Below, one piece after another: positions 9,429-20,098 of a DNA stretch of 60,324 nt. The notes below the pieces were generated by a model, which did not search any database, was not told the DNA's origin, and saw only the letters and a program-made list of their open reading frames with translations. Each line of letters starts with the position of its first letter. The first letter of the stretch is position 1. The stretch is from Schizochytrium sp. CCTCC M209059 (taxonomy: Eukaryota; Sar; Bigyra; Thraustochytrida; Thraustochytriidae). The stretch is from positions 537,255 to 597,578 of the forward strand of contig KN805390.1 of NCBI GenBank assembly GCA_000818945.1, read 5' to 3'. The position numbers and the translations under genes were made by a program.

Positions 9429-10021
9429 ATATGTTTTTCTCAAAAAGGAACCTACATCACTTGAGTGATCAGTACTTTACTTATTGCTTATCGTTTCTAA
9501 TCGTCACTTACTGTCAACTCATTAACAGTCAGGAGTTCTTCGCGTGCATTGGTAGGGCCATTGCGGCTAACGTCCAGCAGCAAAAAATCCAACACAAACA
9601 GGGCGATTGCTTGTAGTGCACATCTCACACAATCATTCATCTTGATGATCGAGTCGTGCGAGGAGGCTGGGCAGTATTTTGGATAAGAGCGACTTGATCG
9701 TTCCCATCCTCTTTAATAATTTGGGTGGTCGAAGAAGGCAAGCAAGGAGGTCGGTCTGCGCTTGGCGAGGGCTATGATGCCGCCACAAGACAAGGCAGCT
9801 CGAGCAACCTCGAACCAAGTCATGAATTGTCGCGATGAGCTTGCTGTTATCTCGACGATGTACAATCTCGACGATGAAAGGGCAAGACATTGAGGATCGT
9901 CGATCATCGAGAACGATGGCAAAAAAATGCCCAAAGCATCAGACAGTCAGTCGAGCATGCCGCGACGGTGAGCGAGGAGCGCGGCGGCGTGCGACCTGCG
10001 GCGCATAGCGAGACCGGCGAC
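9429..10021. other. Spacer upstream of the piggyBac-like gene
   Basis: No gene is supported. The frame of the downstream gene is open back to 9890 but only to a TTG codon. The sequence is of mixed composition without repeats. Confidence 0.5.
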
Positions 10022-11630
10022 ATGAGCAGCGGGCCGAGAGCCGCCACTCTTGATCGTGACAGAGCCGAGGCCAAGGAGGCTGGCATGGACGGAGACGGTC
10101 TCCGATGGCAGGTCTGTGCCAGTCCCGACGAGCTCGAAGTCAAGTGGGAGGCCGAAATCCTTGAAGAGGTGCTCGCGCCGCGCTGGCGCCGCCACTTGAC
10201 TGCGGTCGCCGCCCAAACCGCCGAGAGAAGTGGTAATGTCGTACCCTTGGACATTCTTCCGGTCCACGCGTTTGACATCGTCTCGGACGAGTCGCTGGCG
10301 AGCCTTGCAAGCTGGCTCAAATTGGAATTCGCCAGCCAGGATAAGCCAGCTTTGGGCGAGCTTGAATTTGCACAGTTCGTTGCCGCCACAGTGTACCTCG
10401 AATCGCAGCATACGAGCTTATCGCGCGCGCTTCAGACAATGCTCGCAGAGGCGCAACGTTCCGTCCCATCATCTTGGCTTTTCTCCGCATCCCGCTTTCG
10501 CAAAATTCGCGCACACCTCCGCACGAGCGATCCACGCTCCGGCAGGCGCAACTCGAGTATATATGGACCACGGAGCTCTGACGGAGTCGCTAGCAGCAAC
10601 GTGAGCAAACTTTTTTTAAGCCCCGACGCAGTATTATCCATCCTCAGCGAAGATGCTGCCCCACCCATTTCTCGCGTCACGGTCAGAGATGCAATGTCGC
10701 ACGTTCCCGTGCTCTCGCGCCAGGATACAAGGGCAACGTCTATTGTTCATCTTTGCGACGGAATTTTACAAACTTATCCGAGCGTGCTCTTTGTTGTTGA
10801 CGACACAGTCGGATCTCCGCAGGTTTGGACAGAACTTGCAAAGCGTCAAGCACATTTTATCGGTGTCGCTGGAGATTTCCTGCCAAATCATGCAGATATC
10901 TTTGGGGCAAATCGCCTAAAAGGACCTGGAATTCTTGTGGCGTCAAGCGAGGTTTCAAACAATCGTTCATTGAATGCTCTTTTGACCGTCGATCCCACGC
11001 GCGGAGCAACACGCACTTTTGTGGACTTTGACTCGGGCCATGCAGACCTGTTCGCGCGCACCTTTTGCATGGAAAAGGAGGATCTCAGAGCCAAGATGTC
11101 TTCAGGGATTGCATGTCTTTTTCTCTCTAAAACTGAACACCCCAAGTCCAGTCTACAAGTACACGCAGAAGCGATTCTCCTGCGAAATGCGAGACCTTTA
11201 AGTTGCTCAACATCAAGCGCCGACGCACGAATTTTACGTCAATTCGCGTTCACGTCAGCATCGAGTTCGCAAATTCTGCAAGATGATCCTGAATTGCGAG
11301 AACTGCTGGGCGTTTCGCGCGACAGCACTCCTTGCCTTAACAAAGATGATCAGGCCAAGTTTATCGCAGAAACGCTTGTCAAAGCGTGGACCAAGCAAAG
11401 CATGTCATCGTCCTACAAGGAGACTGCCGACAATGCGATTGAATCTCTCCGTTCCATGCCTTGGATCGAAGAAATTTACGAGATTGGAGTGTTACAAAGC
11501 CTCGCACATACAGGCATGGTGGCAGCACCTGACGCACTGGTTCGAATAGCGTATCCGTCCCAAGATCGTGGAGATCAGGGCCTGGGGACTTCCCATTTTG
11601 CTTGTGTGCTCACCTGTACCATGCCCCACA

Positions 11631-11673
<43 letters not shown>

Positions 11674-12985
11674 CAACAGCAGCAGCAGCGTCAGCAACAG
11701 CAGCAGCAACAGCAACAGCAACAATGGCAGTATAGAAGGAAGCCTTTCGTCTCACATTAACGAGTTTGGCGACACCTCGATGGAACGACCCATGGTTATC
11801 CTTATGCAATGTACATGCGGCGATAGAACGTGGTGTGACATCCTTTGCACAAAAACCCGCGCGCAAGTGCTGCACATGGCTGTCGTTTCAGGCCTTGCAC
11901 GTGTGCTCGTTGTTTTAATTGCGCACCAATACCCATACGAAGTCAAAGGCTATCTTCTTGTGGAGACCACACCGCAAGCACGCGAAAGGTACTCGCAAAT
12001 CTTGGGAAAGTGGTATGCAAGTCATTTGGCATGGGCGCACGAGAGTCTCGACCACGACGGCCCTCCTCCCGTCGTCCCCGAGGTTTTTGCTGAGGTCGCC
12101 TTGCAATGTGACCTTGGTTCGCACTTTAAGTTATGGCGTGCAGTGCGAAAATACATCCAGACATGCGCAGGCCCGTTGCACCCTGTTCGCTCTTTTCGTC
12201 CAGCGATCGAGACTGTTGTTTCAGCCTTGACACAGGAGACTAGCTATCACGTGTTCCGCGACAAACGCTTTGCCTCACAAGTGTCTCCAAGCGACTCGGT
12301 CGAGTGTGCCCAAGATATTGAATCGCGACTTGCAGAGCAGTGCATCCGCGACTTGGCAAGAGTTTCTCACGGATTGTTTCTCATGCTCAGCGCAATAAAG
12401 GAAGTCCTCCCCTTTGCGCATGATCCGCATCGAGATTTCGCGAATTCTTTGCTGCGACACTTTTCGCAGCAGCCTGGCTGGGCGGACTATACGGCCGAAC
12501 TTGGTGTGCAATTGCTCGCAAGGGCGCAGCAACTGCCCATGCAGCACCATTCGGGTCCAAAGGTTCTCAGTCCTCACGATGTTACTGAAACAGACGGTGC
12601 CATCGACCCTCCATCTCCGTCTTTCGCCTCATCTGACGTCGCGGAGGCCAAGCGCGTGATGCAGCGTCGCCCGAAGCGTGGGCCCAACGTACTTAGGTTC
12701 TACAATGACCAAGCCAAGCGTTTTCGTCTGGATCGTACGCTCGCACATCACCCCATGCGGAATGAGCTCGTCGCGGGAGGCAAATTTGATATGAATGGCG
12801 AACCCATTGACGATCCTTCGAGCACTCTCAAGCCCAAAGAGCTCACGTGCGTCCTGTGTCGCAGACGCGCAACCTACCACTGCAGCATCTGCCAAGCTGT
12901 TTTGCACACACGCGTTCCTCGAGGTCACACCAAGAGCTGCTTTACCATCTTTCACGACGACCCTGTCCTCTCTGGCACCTCCTGA
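10022..12985 (+). CDS. Large protein resembling a domesticated or decayed piggyBac-type transposase
   Basis: A 987-residue protein from the ATG at 10022 (in-frame alternative at 10085). Around residues 200-330 it reads SIVHLCDGILQTYPSVLF, then VVDDTVGSPQVWTELAKRQ and HFIGVAGDFLPNHADIF. This resembles the piggyBac DDE segment in which an Asp-bearing strand precedes an element-specific helix and a strand of the type GxVRxNR. The C-terminus has a zinc-ribbon-like pattern, CVLC-x7-YHCSIC-x5-H, then C-x4-FH, like the Cys-rich tail of piggyBac transposases. Residues ~540-570 are a Ser/Asn low-complexity tract from imperfect CAG/CAA repeats. No flanking TTAA or terminal inverted repeats are evident, and I cannot see a full catalytic triad. 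It may be a host gene derived from a transposase. The zinc-ribbon-like tail is clear; the piggyBac link is inference from memory. Confidence 0.6.
11635..11730 (+). repeat. Imperfect AGC/AAC trinucleotide repeat inside the coding region
   Basis: Runs of AGC with interspersed AAC encode a Ser/Asn-rich tract in the piggyBac-like protein. Length variation here would keep the frame. Confidence 0.85.
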
Positions 12986-14016
12986 TCCTCCTCCTCCTCA
13001 TCATCATCGTAATTTTCATCATCGCCTATTGCACGTGCGCGCTCTCAGCCTGAGCATTTCGCGAGTTTAGCTCCCCTTTTCATTTCTTTTTCGCTATTGT
13101 TATCCAGACTATTTTGCCATTAAACACGCACAATCTTCCGCGCTGCTCCCCTGGTCAGGGGGGCACCGCAGCTCTCCCCACGCCCTGAGCGCCCGCCCGT
13201 CCCTGCTACGCTCCTTTCCGGCGGCCGTCCCCTCGCGAGCGATACTCCGCGAGCACCCCCCCCGCGTCCGTTAACCCTGCGCGCAAGTGCGCTAAGCGCG
13301 CGCGCAAGTGGACAATGGCGCATAGATGACTTGCCGTTTGCCAAGAAGTCGCATAGAAGGCACCACCTAGAAGGCTTCTCGGAAAAGGCAGTCCCAGTCC
13401 CGCGCCAGGAGGCGAGGCGAGGCGAGGCGAGGCGAGGCGAGGCGAGGCGAGGCGAAGCGAGACGCTCCCTCGCGTAGCCTTGCTTGCGCTTGCTTTGCTT
13501 TGCGTTGCTTTGCTTTGCTTTGCTTTGCTTTGCTTTGCTTTGCTTTGCCTTGCGTTGCTTTGCTTGCCAAGGCTTTTGCTTTGGAGAGCCCCGGGCAGAT
13601 TGAGGAGAGACGAGCTAGGCTAATAATAAGCAGAGCAGAGCAGAGCAAAAGAGAGCCCGAGTCTGGCAGCCGCGGCAGACCAAGCTCCGCTCTGCGCGAG
13701 GCGGCGGCGGGCGGGCGGGCGTCACGGCAGGCGGGGACGGAGGCAGCGCGCCTCTTGCTGTCGTCGCAGGGTTTCTCTTTGCGCGCCCCGGCGGCGCGAG
13801 CTGGTCGACCCGGATCAGATCGGGAGGCCGCCAAGCCAAACGGCCTCCTCGAGACTCCTACTGCGACGACGTGCTCCTCAAGCTCACTCACTCAGGGAGG
13901 AGGAGGAGAACGAGGACGAGGGCCAGTGCGAAGGAAATTCATTCGTTGAATACTGCGCGGCGCGGGCCGCGTATAAAGACGGAGGACGTGGCGACGACGT
14001 GGGAAAAACGTCGGCA
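12986..14016. other. Repeat-rich spacer upstream of the KATNIP-like gene
   Basis: The spacer holds a (GGCGA) pentanucleotide block at 13411-13460, a long (TTTGC) block at about 13480-13566, and a short (CAGAG) run at 13630-13646. The frames crossing these repeats are low-complexity artefacts. The block just upstream of the ATG is the likely promoter and leader of the next gene. Confidence 0.6.
13411..13566. repeat. Pentanucleotide microsatellites (GGCGA)n and (TTTGC)n
   Basis: About nine GGCGA units are followed, after a short gap, by about fifteen imperfect TTTGC units. A similar CTTTG/CTCTG block lies upstream of the IQ-repeat gene at about 47.65-47.73 kb. Confidence 0.85.
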
Positions 14017-16950
14017 ATGGACGATAACGTGCATCGTAACCTCCGCGAGCTGCAGGAGCGCAACCGGCTGCGACGCGAGGAGGAAAAACGTAGGGTCTCG
14101 GAGGAGGAGAAGCGCAAACGGGAACTCGAGCGCGGGTTTGTGACGCACTTTAGCGGCGCCAACAGCCACAGTCGCGCAAAGCCAAATCATCCTAATGCGA
14201 CAAACAGCCGGACCACCAGCGCCGTGTCAAGGCGACGTCGACGCTCGCTCCATGGGCCTGGGTCAGCCCGTGAGACCGGCAGATCGCCTCTCTCCAGCTT
14301 GAACCGCTCTACAAGCAATGTTGGTCATCCCGTAAAGAATACTGCTTCAAAGGCCGATTCGCGTCGACACTCCTCGGTTTTGGGAAACGTGGGCTCCCAG
14401 GTGGCCGCGCAGCGTAACCGGCGACAATGGGGAAGAGTCGTCGAACCAGAGTTTCTCAAACCAGCAAACCTGCCGCCGGCATCGCGTGTAACAGCAAAAT
14501 CCTCCACTAGGTCTTCGCTGACTTCGACATCTAATAGCGAAACCTTGAATGATGAGAACAGTCTTTCGACCAATGCGCAACCTAACGCACGAGCGCACGT
14601 GACCAAGTCAGATAAGAGCAGTAGACCCAGGGACCCCGCCGCGCTTCACGAATCTCTCAATGAGCGAATTGTCCATGTAGACGACCTTGAGGACTACCCT
14701 GACGACTTTGAGACAATGGTTGAAAGTGGTGGTGAGGACGACGGCGATCTACAAAGTTTGCCTGAGATCTTGGAAATTCTCAAGAGCCCGCAAAGGTCGT
14801 GCGATGACGCGTACGAGGCCTCACTGTTGTCCAAGTCAATGTCTTTGTCCATGTCCATGTCCATGTCTATGGGGCTCAACTTTAGCCGTCTGGCTGCCTG
14901 GCGACGAGGTCGAGACAACGCAGAAGACAAGGACAAGGACAAGGACAGAGCAAGTCGTCATCGCCGCTCGCCGTCCAACTCGTCGACTTCGTCGTGCAAT
15001 GGACGGAGTCCAGATATCGATGATCTAGAGGCTGGCAGACGTGTGCACCGCAGCCCAGGCAAGCGCTGCAGCGGCGTTGACGTAGAAAAGAAAGGAAACC
15101 GCAACGCTCCGCATGTAAAAGTCTTGCTCAGCCCTACCACGGACGATCTGAATACCTCAACCATGAGTACAGCAGCACAGGCAAGGGCAAGGGCAAGGGC
15201 AAGGGATGAGCATCACAAGGTGCAGTCCAACTCGCGGTCGAGAGTTCCGAGCAAGTCGGCGTCGGCCCCGGTGGACCTCGACATCTCGAGCTCATTTCTG
15301 AGCCCGCTGGACGAATCGTCGACGCGCCTCGAGGCAGCAAGTCATGGGCAGCCATCTGACGTGCTGCAGAACTTATCTGAGGCTCCAAGCCCAAAGGGCC
15401 TGTCTTCCTCGTTTCTACGGGATAAACCCGTCACGGTTCGGTCTTCGCCCATTTACAATCGCTCCTTGGGGGCGTCGGTAGCGTCGCTCTCCGGCCTTCT
15501 CGAGTCGTCGCTGAGCATGAGCGACGAGCAGTGGGAGCGAGCTCTCGAGAGTACGTCGATCCGGGCGCGAGGCAGTAATCGCGCAAGCTCCGCCAACGCC
15601 GACTCGCGTGCTCTCTCCAAGAGCATGTGTCTAGATCGCAGCAGCAGCAGCAGCAAGACACGGTCCGCTGGTCACCTTGGATCGCGGACGCAACATATGC
15701 GCGTCGCCCCGCGAGGACGGCGATTACGGTTTAACTTTGTAGAAACGTGGGGGGACATCTACTACATGGGTCTGACCGGCCTTGCGCTGCTCGTGCGCAA
15801 AGAGGACGGCAAGCTCGCGGAAAAGTACCCTTTGCGCAAACGCATCAAGGCTTGCCCCCCTGACATTAACGTGAGCGGTCATAGCGGGGATCCGCGCACC
15901 CTTGACAAGGTCATTGACGGCTGGAACAACACCTCGAGCGAGCATCACATGTGGCTGATCGAGTTCAACCCCAACGAAGACCACACGCTCGAGATTGACC
16001 TTGGCAGTCGGCACTTTGCTCTTGCAGGGATTCGCGTATGGAATTATAACAAAAACATTGAGGACACGCGACGTGGCGTTCGCACAGCGCACGTGACGCT
16101 GGACGGGATGGCGCTGTCGCCTCCGCAAGGACTCACCTTTCGTCGTTCACCGGGCACAGACGAGGTGGACTTTGGGCAGACGATCCTTTTTGAAATGGAA
16201 GCGGATGCTGCAGCAGGGGCGCCAGACGCGCTATCGCGAAGCGCCATTGCCGTTGAGGAGAAGGAGATGAGCGGTGCAGACAAAAAATTGACTGGACCGC
16301 GTTCGAGCTCTGCTAGCGACAGAAATGCCTGGCTGGGTGGAGATGGTTTTCGGGACGTTCCGCGTCCACCGCAGAGCGTACCAACGGGCGCACGAGGCGC
16401 TGCGCTACTGCATCAGCGGCTGAAGCAGGACTGGGAGGTGCCTCTTTTGCCGTGCGGCTTTGTGCTACGTTTCGATTTTTTGGCGTCTCAGGGAGACCCG
16501 CAGTGGGTTGGTCTCGATGGGCTCGAGCTCTTTGACGCGGCGGGGGCCGCGATGGATGTTCGTAGTCTTGGAGGCCGCTTGCTTGCGCCGGGCAAAGGGG
16601 AAATGAACCCTGTTTGGCGCAAGCCTTGGTCAGCAAAGCTGGCCCCTCCAGATGCCGCGCGGCCTGCGCGACTCTATGTTGTCTTTGACAGACCGGTGAC
16701 TCTGGGGGCTATTACCTTTGCGAACTTTTCGGCGCAGCCGGCGCGGGGCGTCGGAGAAGTGGCCGTATTTCTCGATAGCCTTATCATCTTTCATGGCGAA
16801 TTACGCTCTGCCCAGGTTTCGCGAACACAGAGCGTGGTCTTTACACCTCAGTCGTCGGTTCTTGGCCGCGTTGAGCAGGACGGCGATATTTGCTATTGCG
16901 GTGAGAAGGAGCAAAGCGTCATGTTCATTGACAATTACCGTTCCGTTTGA
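14017..16950 (+). CDS. KATNIP: KATNIP-like ciliary protein with two DUF4457 domains
   Basis: A 977-residue homologue of katanin-interacting protein (KIAA0556), which in animals sits at the ciliary base, binds microtubules and katanin, and is needed for normal cilia. The start is the ATG at 14017; an earlier GTG was ignored. The N-terminus is a charged Arg/Glu helix (RNLRELQERNRLRREEEKRR), then ~500 Ser-rich, probably disordered residues with short repeats (Ser-Met repeats near 270, Asp-Lys and Ala-Arg repeats). The first DUF4457 begins near 567 with NFVETWGDIYYMGLTG, followed by DKVIDGWNNTSSEHHMW and GIRVWNYNKN, all characteristic of this family. The second copy begins near 817 (FDFLASQGDPQWVGLDG). 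It is shorter than animal KATNIP, having two rather than three units. Its presence is good evidence that the organism builds flagella at some stage. Confidence 0.88.
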   Translation: MDDNVHRNLRELQERNRLRREEEKRRVSEEEKRKRELERGFVTHFSGANSHSRAKPNHPNATNSRTTSAVSRRRRRSLHGPGSARETGRSPLSSLNRSTSNVGHPVKNTASKADSRRHSSVLGNVGSQVAAQRNRRQWGRVVEPEFLKPANLPPASRVTAKSSTRSSLTSTSNSETLNDENSLSTNAQPNARAHVTKSDKSSRPRDPAALHESLNERIVHVDDLEDYPDDFETMVESGGEDDGDLQSLPEILEILKSPQRSCDDAYEASLLSKSMSLSMSMSMSMGLNFSRLAAWRRGRDNAEDKDKDKDRASRHRRSPSNSSTSSCNGRSPDIDDLEAGRRVHRSPGKRCSGVDVEKKGNRNAPHVKVLLSPTTDDLNTSTMSTAAQARARARARDEHHKVQSNSRSRVPSKSASAPVDLDISSSFLSPLDESSTRLEAASHGQPSDVLQNLSEAPSPKGLSSSFLRDKPVTVRSSPIYNRSLGASVASLSGLLESSLSMSDEQWERALESTSIRARGSNRASSANADSRALSKSMCLDRSSSSSKTRSAGHLGSRTQHMRVAPRGRRLRFNFVETWGDIYYMGLTGLALLVRKEDGKLAEKYPLRKRIKACPPDINVSGHSGDPRTLDKVIDGWNNTSSEHHMWLIEFNPNEDHTLEIDLGSRHFALAGIRVWNYNKNIEDTRRGVRTAHVTLDGMALSPPQGLTFRRSPGTDEVDFGQTILFEMEADAAAGAPDALSRSAIAVEEKEMSGADKKLTGPRSSSASDRNAWLGGDGFRDVPRPPQSVPTGARGAALLHQRLKQDWEVPLLPCGFVLRFDFLASQGDPQWVGLDGLELFDAAGAAMDVRSLGGRLLAPGKGEMNPVWRKPWSAKLAPPDAARPARLYVVFDRPVTLGAITFANFSAQPARGVGEVAVFLDSLIIFHGELRSAQVSRTQSVVFTPQSSVLGRVEQDGDICYCGEKEQSVMFIDNYRSV

Positions 16951-17473
16951 TCCGAATGTACTTTTGGGTCAACGCAGTTGGGGTCGCTGTTTTGGTTGAG
17001 GAGCAGCGCAACACCAACCGCTACTTGTAGAAAGAAGAAAGAAAGCAAAAGGAAGCAGAATCAACAAAACATTTTCTTTTGGCGCGATTTATAAAGACAA
17101 AGGAGTGGTATGTCGAACTCGATCTTGCGCTTTCCCTGCCTCGGCTTTAGGGTTTCTTGATCAATTCAGAAATGGCGGGAGTCGAAGCGGATACACTTGC
17201 TTTGCTGTTGTTTTACAAATTCGCATAAAAGCATGAGCTGTGCCCTTGCGTAAGCCCTCGCCTTCAACTTGCGACCTGGTGCTGTTCGACAACAGCATGT
17301 GCGAGTATATGAGCAGGACGCCTTACTTGCCGGCAAAGCCAATAGTCGAATCTTCCATATCTATGATGGGTCCATCGGCTTAGTGATATCAAAGAGAGAT
17401 TTGAAGGGAGAGGCTTGCAAGTTATGATTAAATCTGAAAAGTTGAGTGGGGAAAAATGTACATAATTTCTGAG
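16951..17473. other. Convergent 3' spacer
   Basis: This 523-bp stretch is relatively AT-rich. I see no gene, repeat or structured element. Confidence 0.55.
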
Positions 17474-18157
17474 TTATTTGAGCTTGAGTCGAGGCACGTC
17501 CCATCCGAGATGCTGAAGCGCCTCGTTCATGTCGTCTTGCGACAAGGAGAGGTATGGTTTTTCGTCACCCGCGAGGGCAGCATGGGGATGTCGTCGGCGC
17601 GCAGCCCGCGTGGCTTCGTGAAGAAGTCCTTGGCAAAAGACATCAATGACCTGGCTGACGGCGACAATGCCATCTCCTTTGAAAGAAAAGCGAGACTTTT
17701 TCTGAAGCTGGTCCATTCTTTCGGAGTCTGCACTTCTTTCGATCTCATACTGGTACGAGGGTGTGATCATTGTATTGGCAACGTCGTGTTTGCCTTGCGC
17801 GTCGCGAACAAAGCGCGCAATGCGAGACTTGTACTTGCTCTTTGACGCCGAAAAGTAGTCGGAATACAGCTTTTCTTCCATGCTTGTGCGTGGAATCTTA
17901 GGGGCGTGGTCAAGATATGACGTCTCTGGGTCGAGCTCGGAAAAGAGGCGCTTCGTGGCCGCAAGCGCGGCGTCGGAGGGAGGGCCAGCGCGCCCCTTGG
18001 GAACACGTTTCGCAGACGAAGCGCCTCCGGCGCTCTGCTTTGGCGCCGACGACCTCGACCCCGCCTGGTGAAGCGTGCTTGCGGCCGCGTTCGCGGCGTC
18101 CGCGGCGCCCGCGGCCCCTGCGCTTGCCTTGGAGGCCTTTCGCGAGGAAGAAACCAT
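17474..18157 (-). CDS. Unknown 227-residue protein with a possible histone-fold-like C-terminus
   Basis: The ATG at 18157 starts a protein whose first ~70 residues are Ala/Ser/Lys-rich and probably disordered. Residues ~75-120 carry a conserved-looking patch (ETSYLDHAPKIPRTSMEE, LYSDYFSASKSKYKSR). The last ~70 residues form predicted helices (AVSQVIDVFCQGLLHEATR, then LSLSQDDMNEALQHLGW) spaced like a histone-fold subunit of a TAF or CENP type. I do not recognise the family. The basic N-terminus and helix pattern suggest a nuclear protein, but that is inference. Confidence 0.7.
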   Translation of the reverse strand: MVSSSRKASKASAGAAGAADAANAAASTLHQAGSRSSAPKQSAGGASSAKRVPKGRAGPPSDAALAATKRLFSELDPETSYLDHAPKIPRTSMEEKLYSDYFSASKSKYKSRIARFVRDAQGKHDVANTMITPSYQYEIERSADSERMDQLQKKSRFSFKGDGIVAVSQVIDVFCQGLLHEATRAARRRHPHAALAGDEKPYLSLSQDDMNEALQHLGWDVPRLKLK

Positions 18158-18788
18158 GACTTTTCGAGGGCTAGCAAAGCTGCGTCGCGGCGCTTTCTTG
18201 CTTGCTTGTTTGACCGCTCACACGTATCGAATAAAGTGCGCCCGCGCGCGTGCTTGTTTGCAGTCGTGCCACGCGCGCGGCCTCTCACACGCCGCGAGGT
18301 TTGGTGACTGCGCGCACGACTCTGCAGCCTGACCAAGTCAGTTTGGGGCTTTTTCATTTTTTTGGTGGTTGTATTGTCAACGTTGATGTTGTCGAAGTGG
18401 TCAGCCAAAACCCTATTTTAAGTTCGTCACCCTCGGCACCCAATAACCGATAAAGAGGGTGACAAGAGCACGCAAATGGGTTGAGCTGAGTGTCATCGTT
18501 TCGCTTTGTTCATTTGTTTGCCAAGAGCTACGATGCTCGTTTCTTAAAGGCGAAATACGAGCAGGCAGAAAGGAGCGTTAAAATTGAACAAGGGCCCGGG
18601 GCCCTCAACTAGCACTTGTTGAGTGAGCCTCGAGGAATATGCAAAGCACAATCAATCAATCCATCAATCAATCCATCAATCCATCAATCCATTAATCCAT
18701 GAAACACGTGGAGCAAACACGGATCGAGAAAAAGGATAAACATCAGATGAACACCGCAAATCTTAGAAAAAAATAAATGTGTGTACGT
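18158..18788. other. Spacer with ATCA/ATCC repeat
   Basis: The spacer separates two minus-strand genes and holds a tetranucleotide (ATCA/ATCC)n tract at 18651-18700. No gene is supported. Confidence 0.55.
18651..18700. repeat. (ATCA/ATCC)n tetranucleotide repeat
   Basis: About twelve imperfect tetranucleotide units lie 3' of the unknown minus-strand gene ending at 18789. Confidence 0.8.
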
Positions 18789-19661
18789 TCATGACTTGCC
18801 AATTGGTGGAGTTTGCGCAGTCGCGGGGGCGGCTTGTGTGCGCGTAGAAGATTGCACCAAGAGAGAAGAGGGAGGTGCAGAGGTTCCTGTTGCTCCTGCT
18901 AATGGAGAAGGGGATTCTTCTGAAGATGGATTGCTGTCTGCGCCGTGAAGACAAGCAAGAAGGTCATCTTCGAATTTTAAGGCGTCTTGACGCTCGCTTC
19001 GAAGTCGTTCGAGTAACGTCGTTGCAGGATCGATTGAGTCTCCAGCTTGAGATTCAGCAGCGGTGTGTCTTTTTCTTTCGGCGGCGGACTTTTCTGCAGC
19101 AGTCTTTGGCTTTGAGCTGGCTGGCTGAGCAAGATCCTTGAGATTAATCTTTGCACTTACGGCCCGCTTGACAATTTCGTCAAGCTTGGAGTAATCATAC
19201 CAGGTCTCCCAGCTGTAGTGCGGCGCAATCGATGCTGCAGCGCTCGAAGAGGTAAGGTCTGAGGCCCGTAGTAGGCTACCACGTGCAGGTTTCATGTGAT
19301 CTTTGCCTCGAGCCTCGGCGTCACTGCCGGCCTCGGTCCTCGCGCGTTTTCTGGCCTTTGAAGCTTCGCGGAAATCTTGTGCAAAGGTCGCGACGGCGAG
19401 GGTTTGGGCAGAAAAGGCGGACTTTGTCCCGAACGAAAGTGCTGCCTGCGGCAGCGGACGCTTGCGCGAGCGGCGTGCGGCTGGAGGCCGAAAATCGGGC
19501 CTGCCACCGACCTCGAACCAGATGTTGGTTGCGGGCAGAGCCGGGTCCTGGTTGCGTGCGGTCGGGAAGGCGTCGTCGTTGTTGTTGTTGTCGTCGTCGT
19601 CGGGCGAGGTCCTGCGCTGCGCGTCGGCAGCCGCCGCTGCGCGCGTGACGCTACCAAACAT
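18789..19661 (-). CDS. Unknown, probably nuclear, 290-residue protein
   Basis: The start is the ATG at 19661; the frame is open to 19712 only via TTG. The protein is rich in Ala, Ser, Lys and Arg, with an Asp/Asn run near residue 25 encoded by a GTT/GTC repeat. Two stretches look conserved: ATNIWFEVGGRPDFRPP near 45-60 and HYSWETWYDYSKLDEIVKRA near 150-168. RSRKRPLPQ and KARKRAR are candidate nuclear localisation signals. I do not recognise a domain. The C-terminal 60 residues are low-complexity Ser/Thr/Ala/Pro. Confidence 0.65.
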   Translation of the reverse strand: MFGSVTRAAAAADAQRRTSPDDDDNNNNDDAFPTARNQDPALPATNIWFEVGGRPDFRPPAARRSRKRPLPQAALSFGTKSAFSAQTLAVATFAQDFREASKARKRARTEAGSDAEARGKDHMKPARGSLLRASDLTSSSAAASIAPHYSWETWYDYSKLDEIVKRAVSAKINLKDLAQPASSKPKTAAEKSAAERKRHTAAESQAGDSIDPATTLLERLRSERQDALKFEDDLLACLHGADSNPSSEESPSPLAGATGTSAPPSSLLVQSSTRTQAAPATAQTPPIGKS

Positions 19662-20098
19662 CTTGTCGCTGCAAACCTTGCATACGTGATTGCTCCACTT
19701 GAATAAAGCCAACTTTTTTTCTCTTCATTGGCCAAGCTTGGTCATTGGTAGAGAGAGTGGCAGAACAAATTAACGACTCACGCATGCCCCAAAAATGAGC
19801 TTTATGCGTGCCGAAAGTGGCAATGCATCATACAAGATTTGTTGAAATCAATCATTCAATTCGGTCCGGAAGATTGTTTATTTCCTTGGGATCTTACTAC
19901 GTTCAACTACAAGATGTAGTGCCAGGAATGTAAGAAGTGGCTAAACAAGCAAAAGTGCACGTGCGCTTGCAACGAGTCGATCCAATCGACGCGTTGGAGC
20001 AGCGACTCACACAGCAACTTGCCTAGCACAATAGTGTGATTGAAAAAGGGCGAGCAAAAGGGTCAAAGTGATGTCCGCATACATGAAAACGAACAACT
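19662..20098. other. Spacer between two minus-strand genes
   Basis: This 437-bp stretch is AT-richer than its flanks and carries the 3' end of the membrane-protein gene and the likely promoter of the unknown nuclear protein. No gene or repeat is seen. Confidence 0.5.

Noticed and set aside
13411..13566. CRISPR-like regular repeats
   Set aside because: Units are five bases without spacers; this is a microsatellite, and the genome is eukaryotic.
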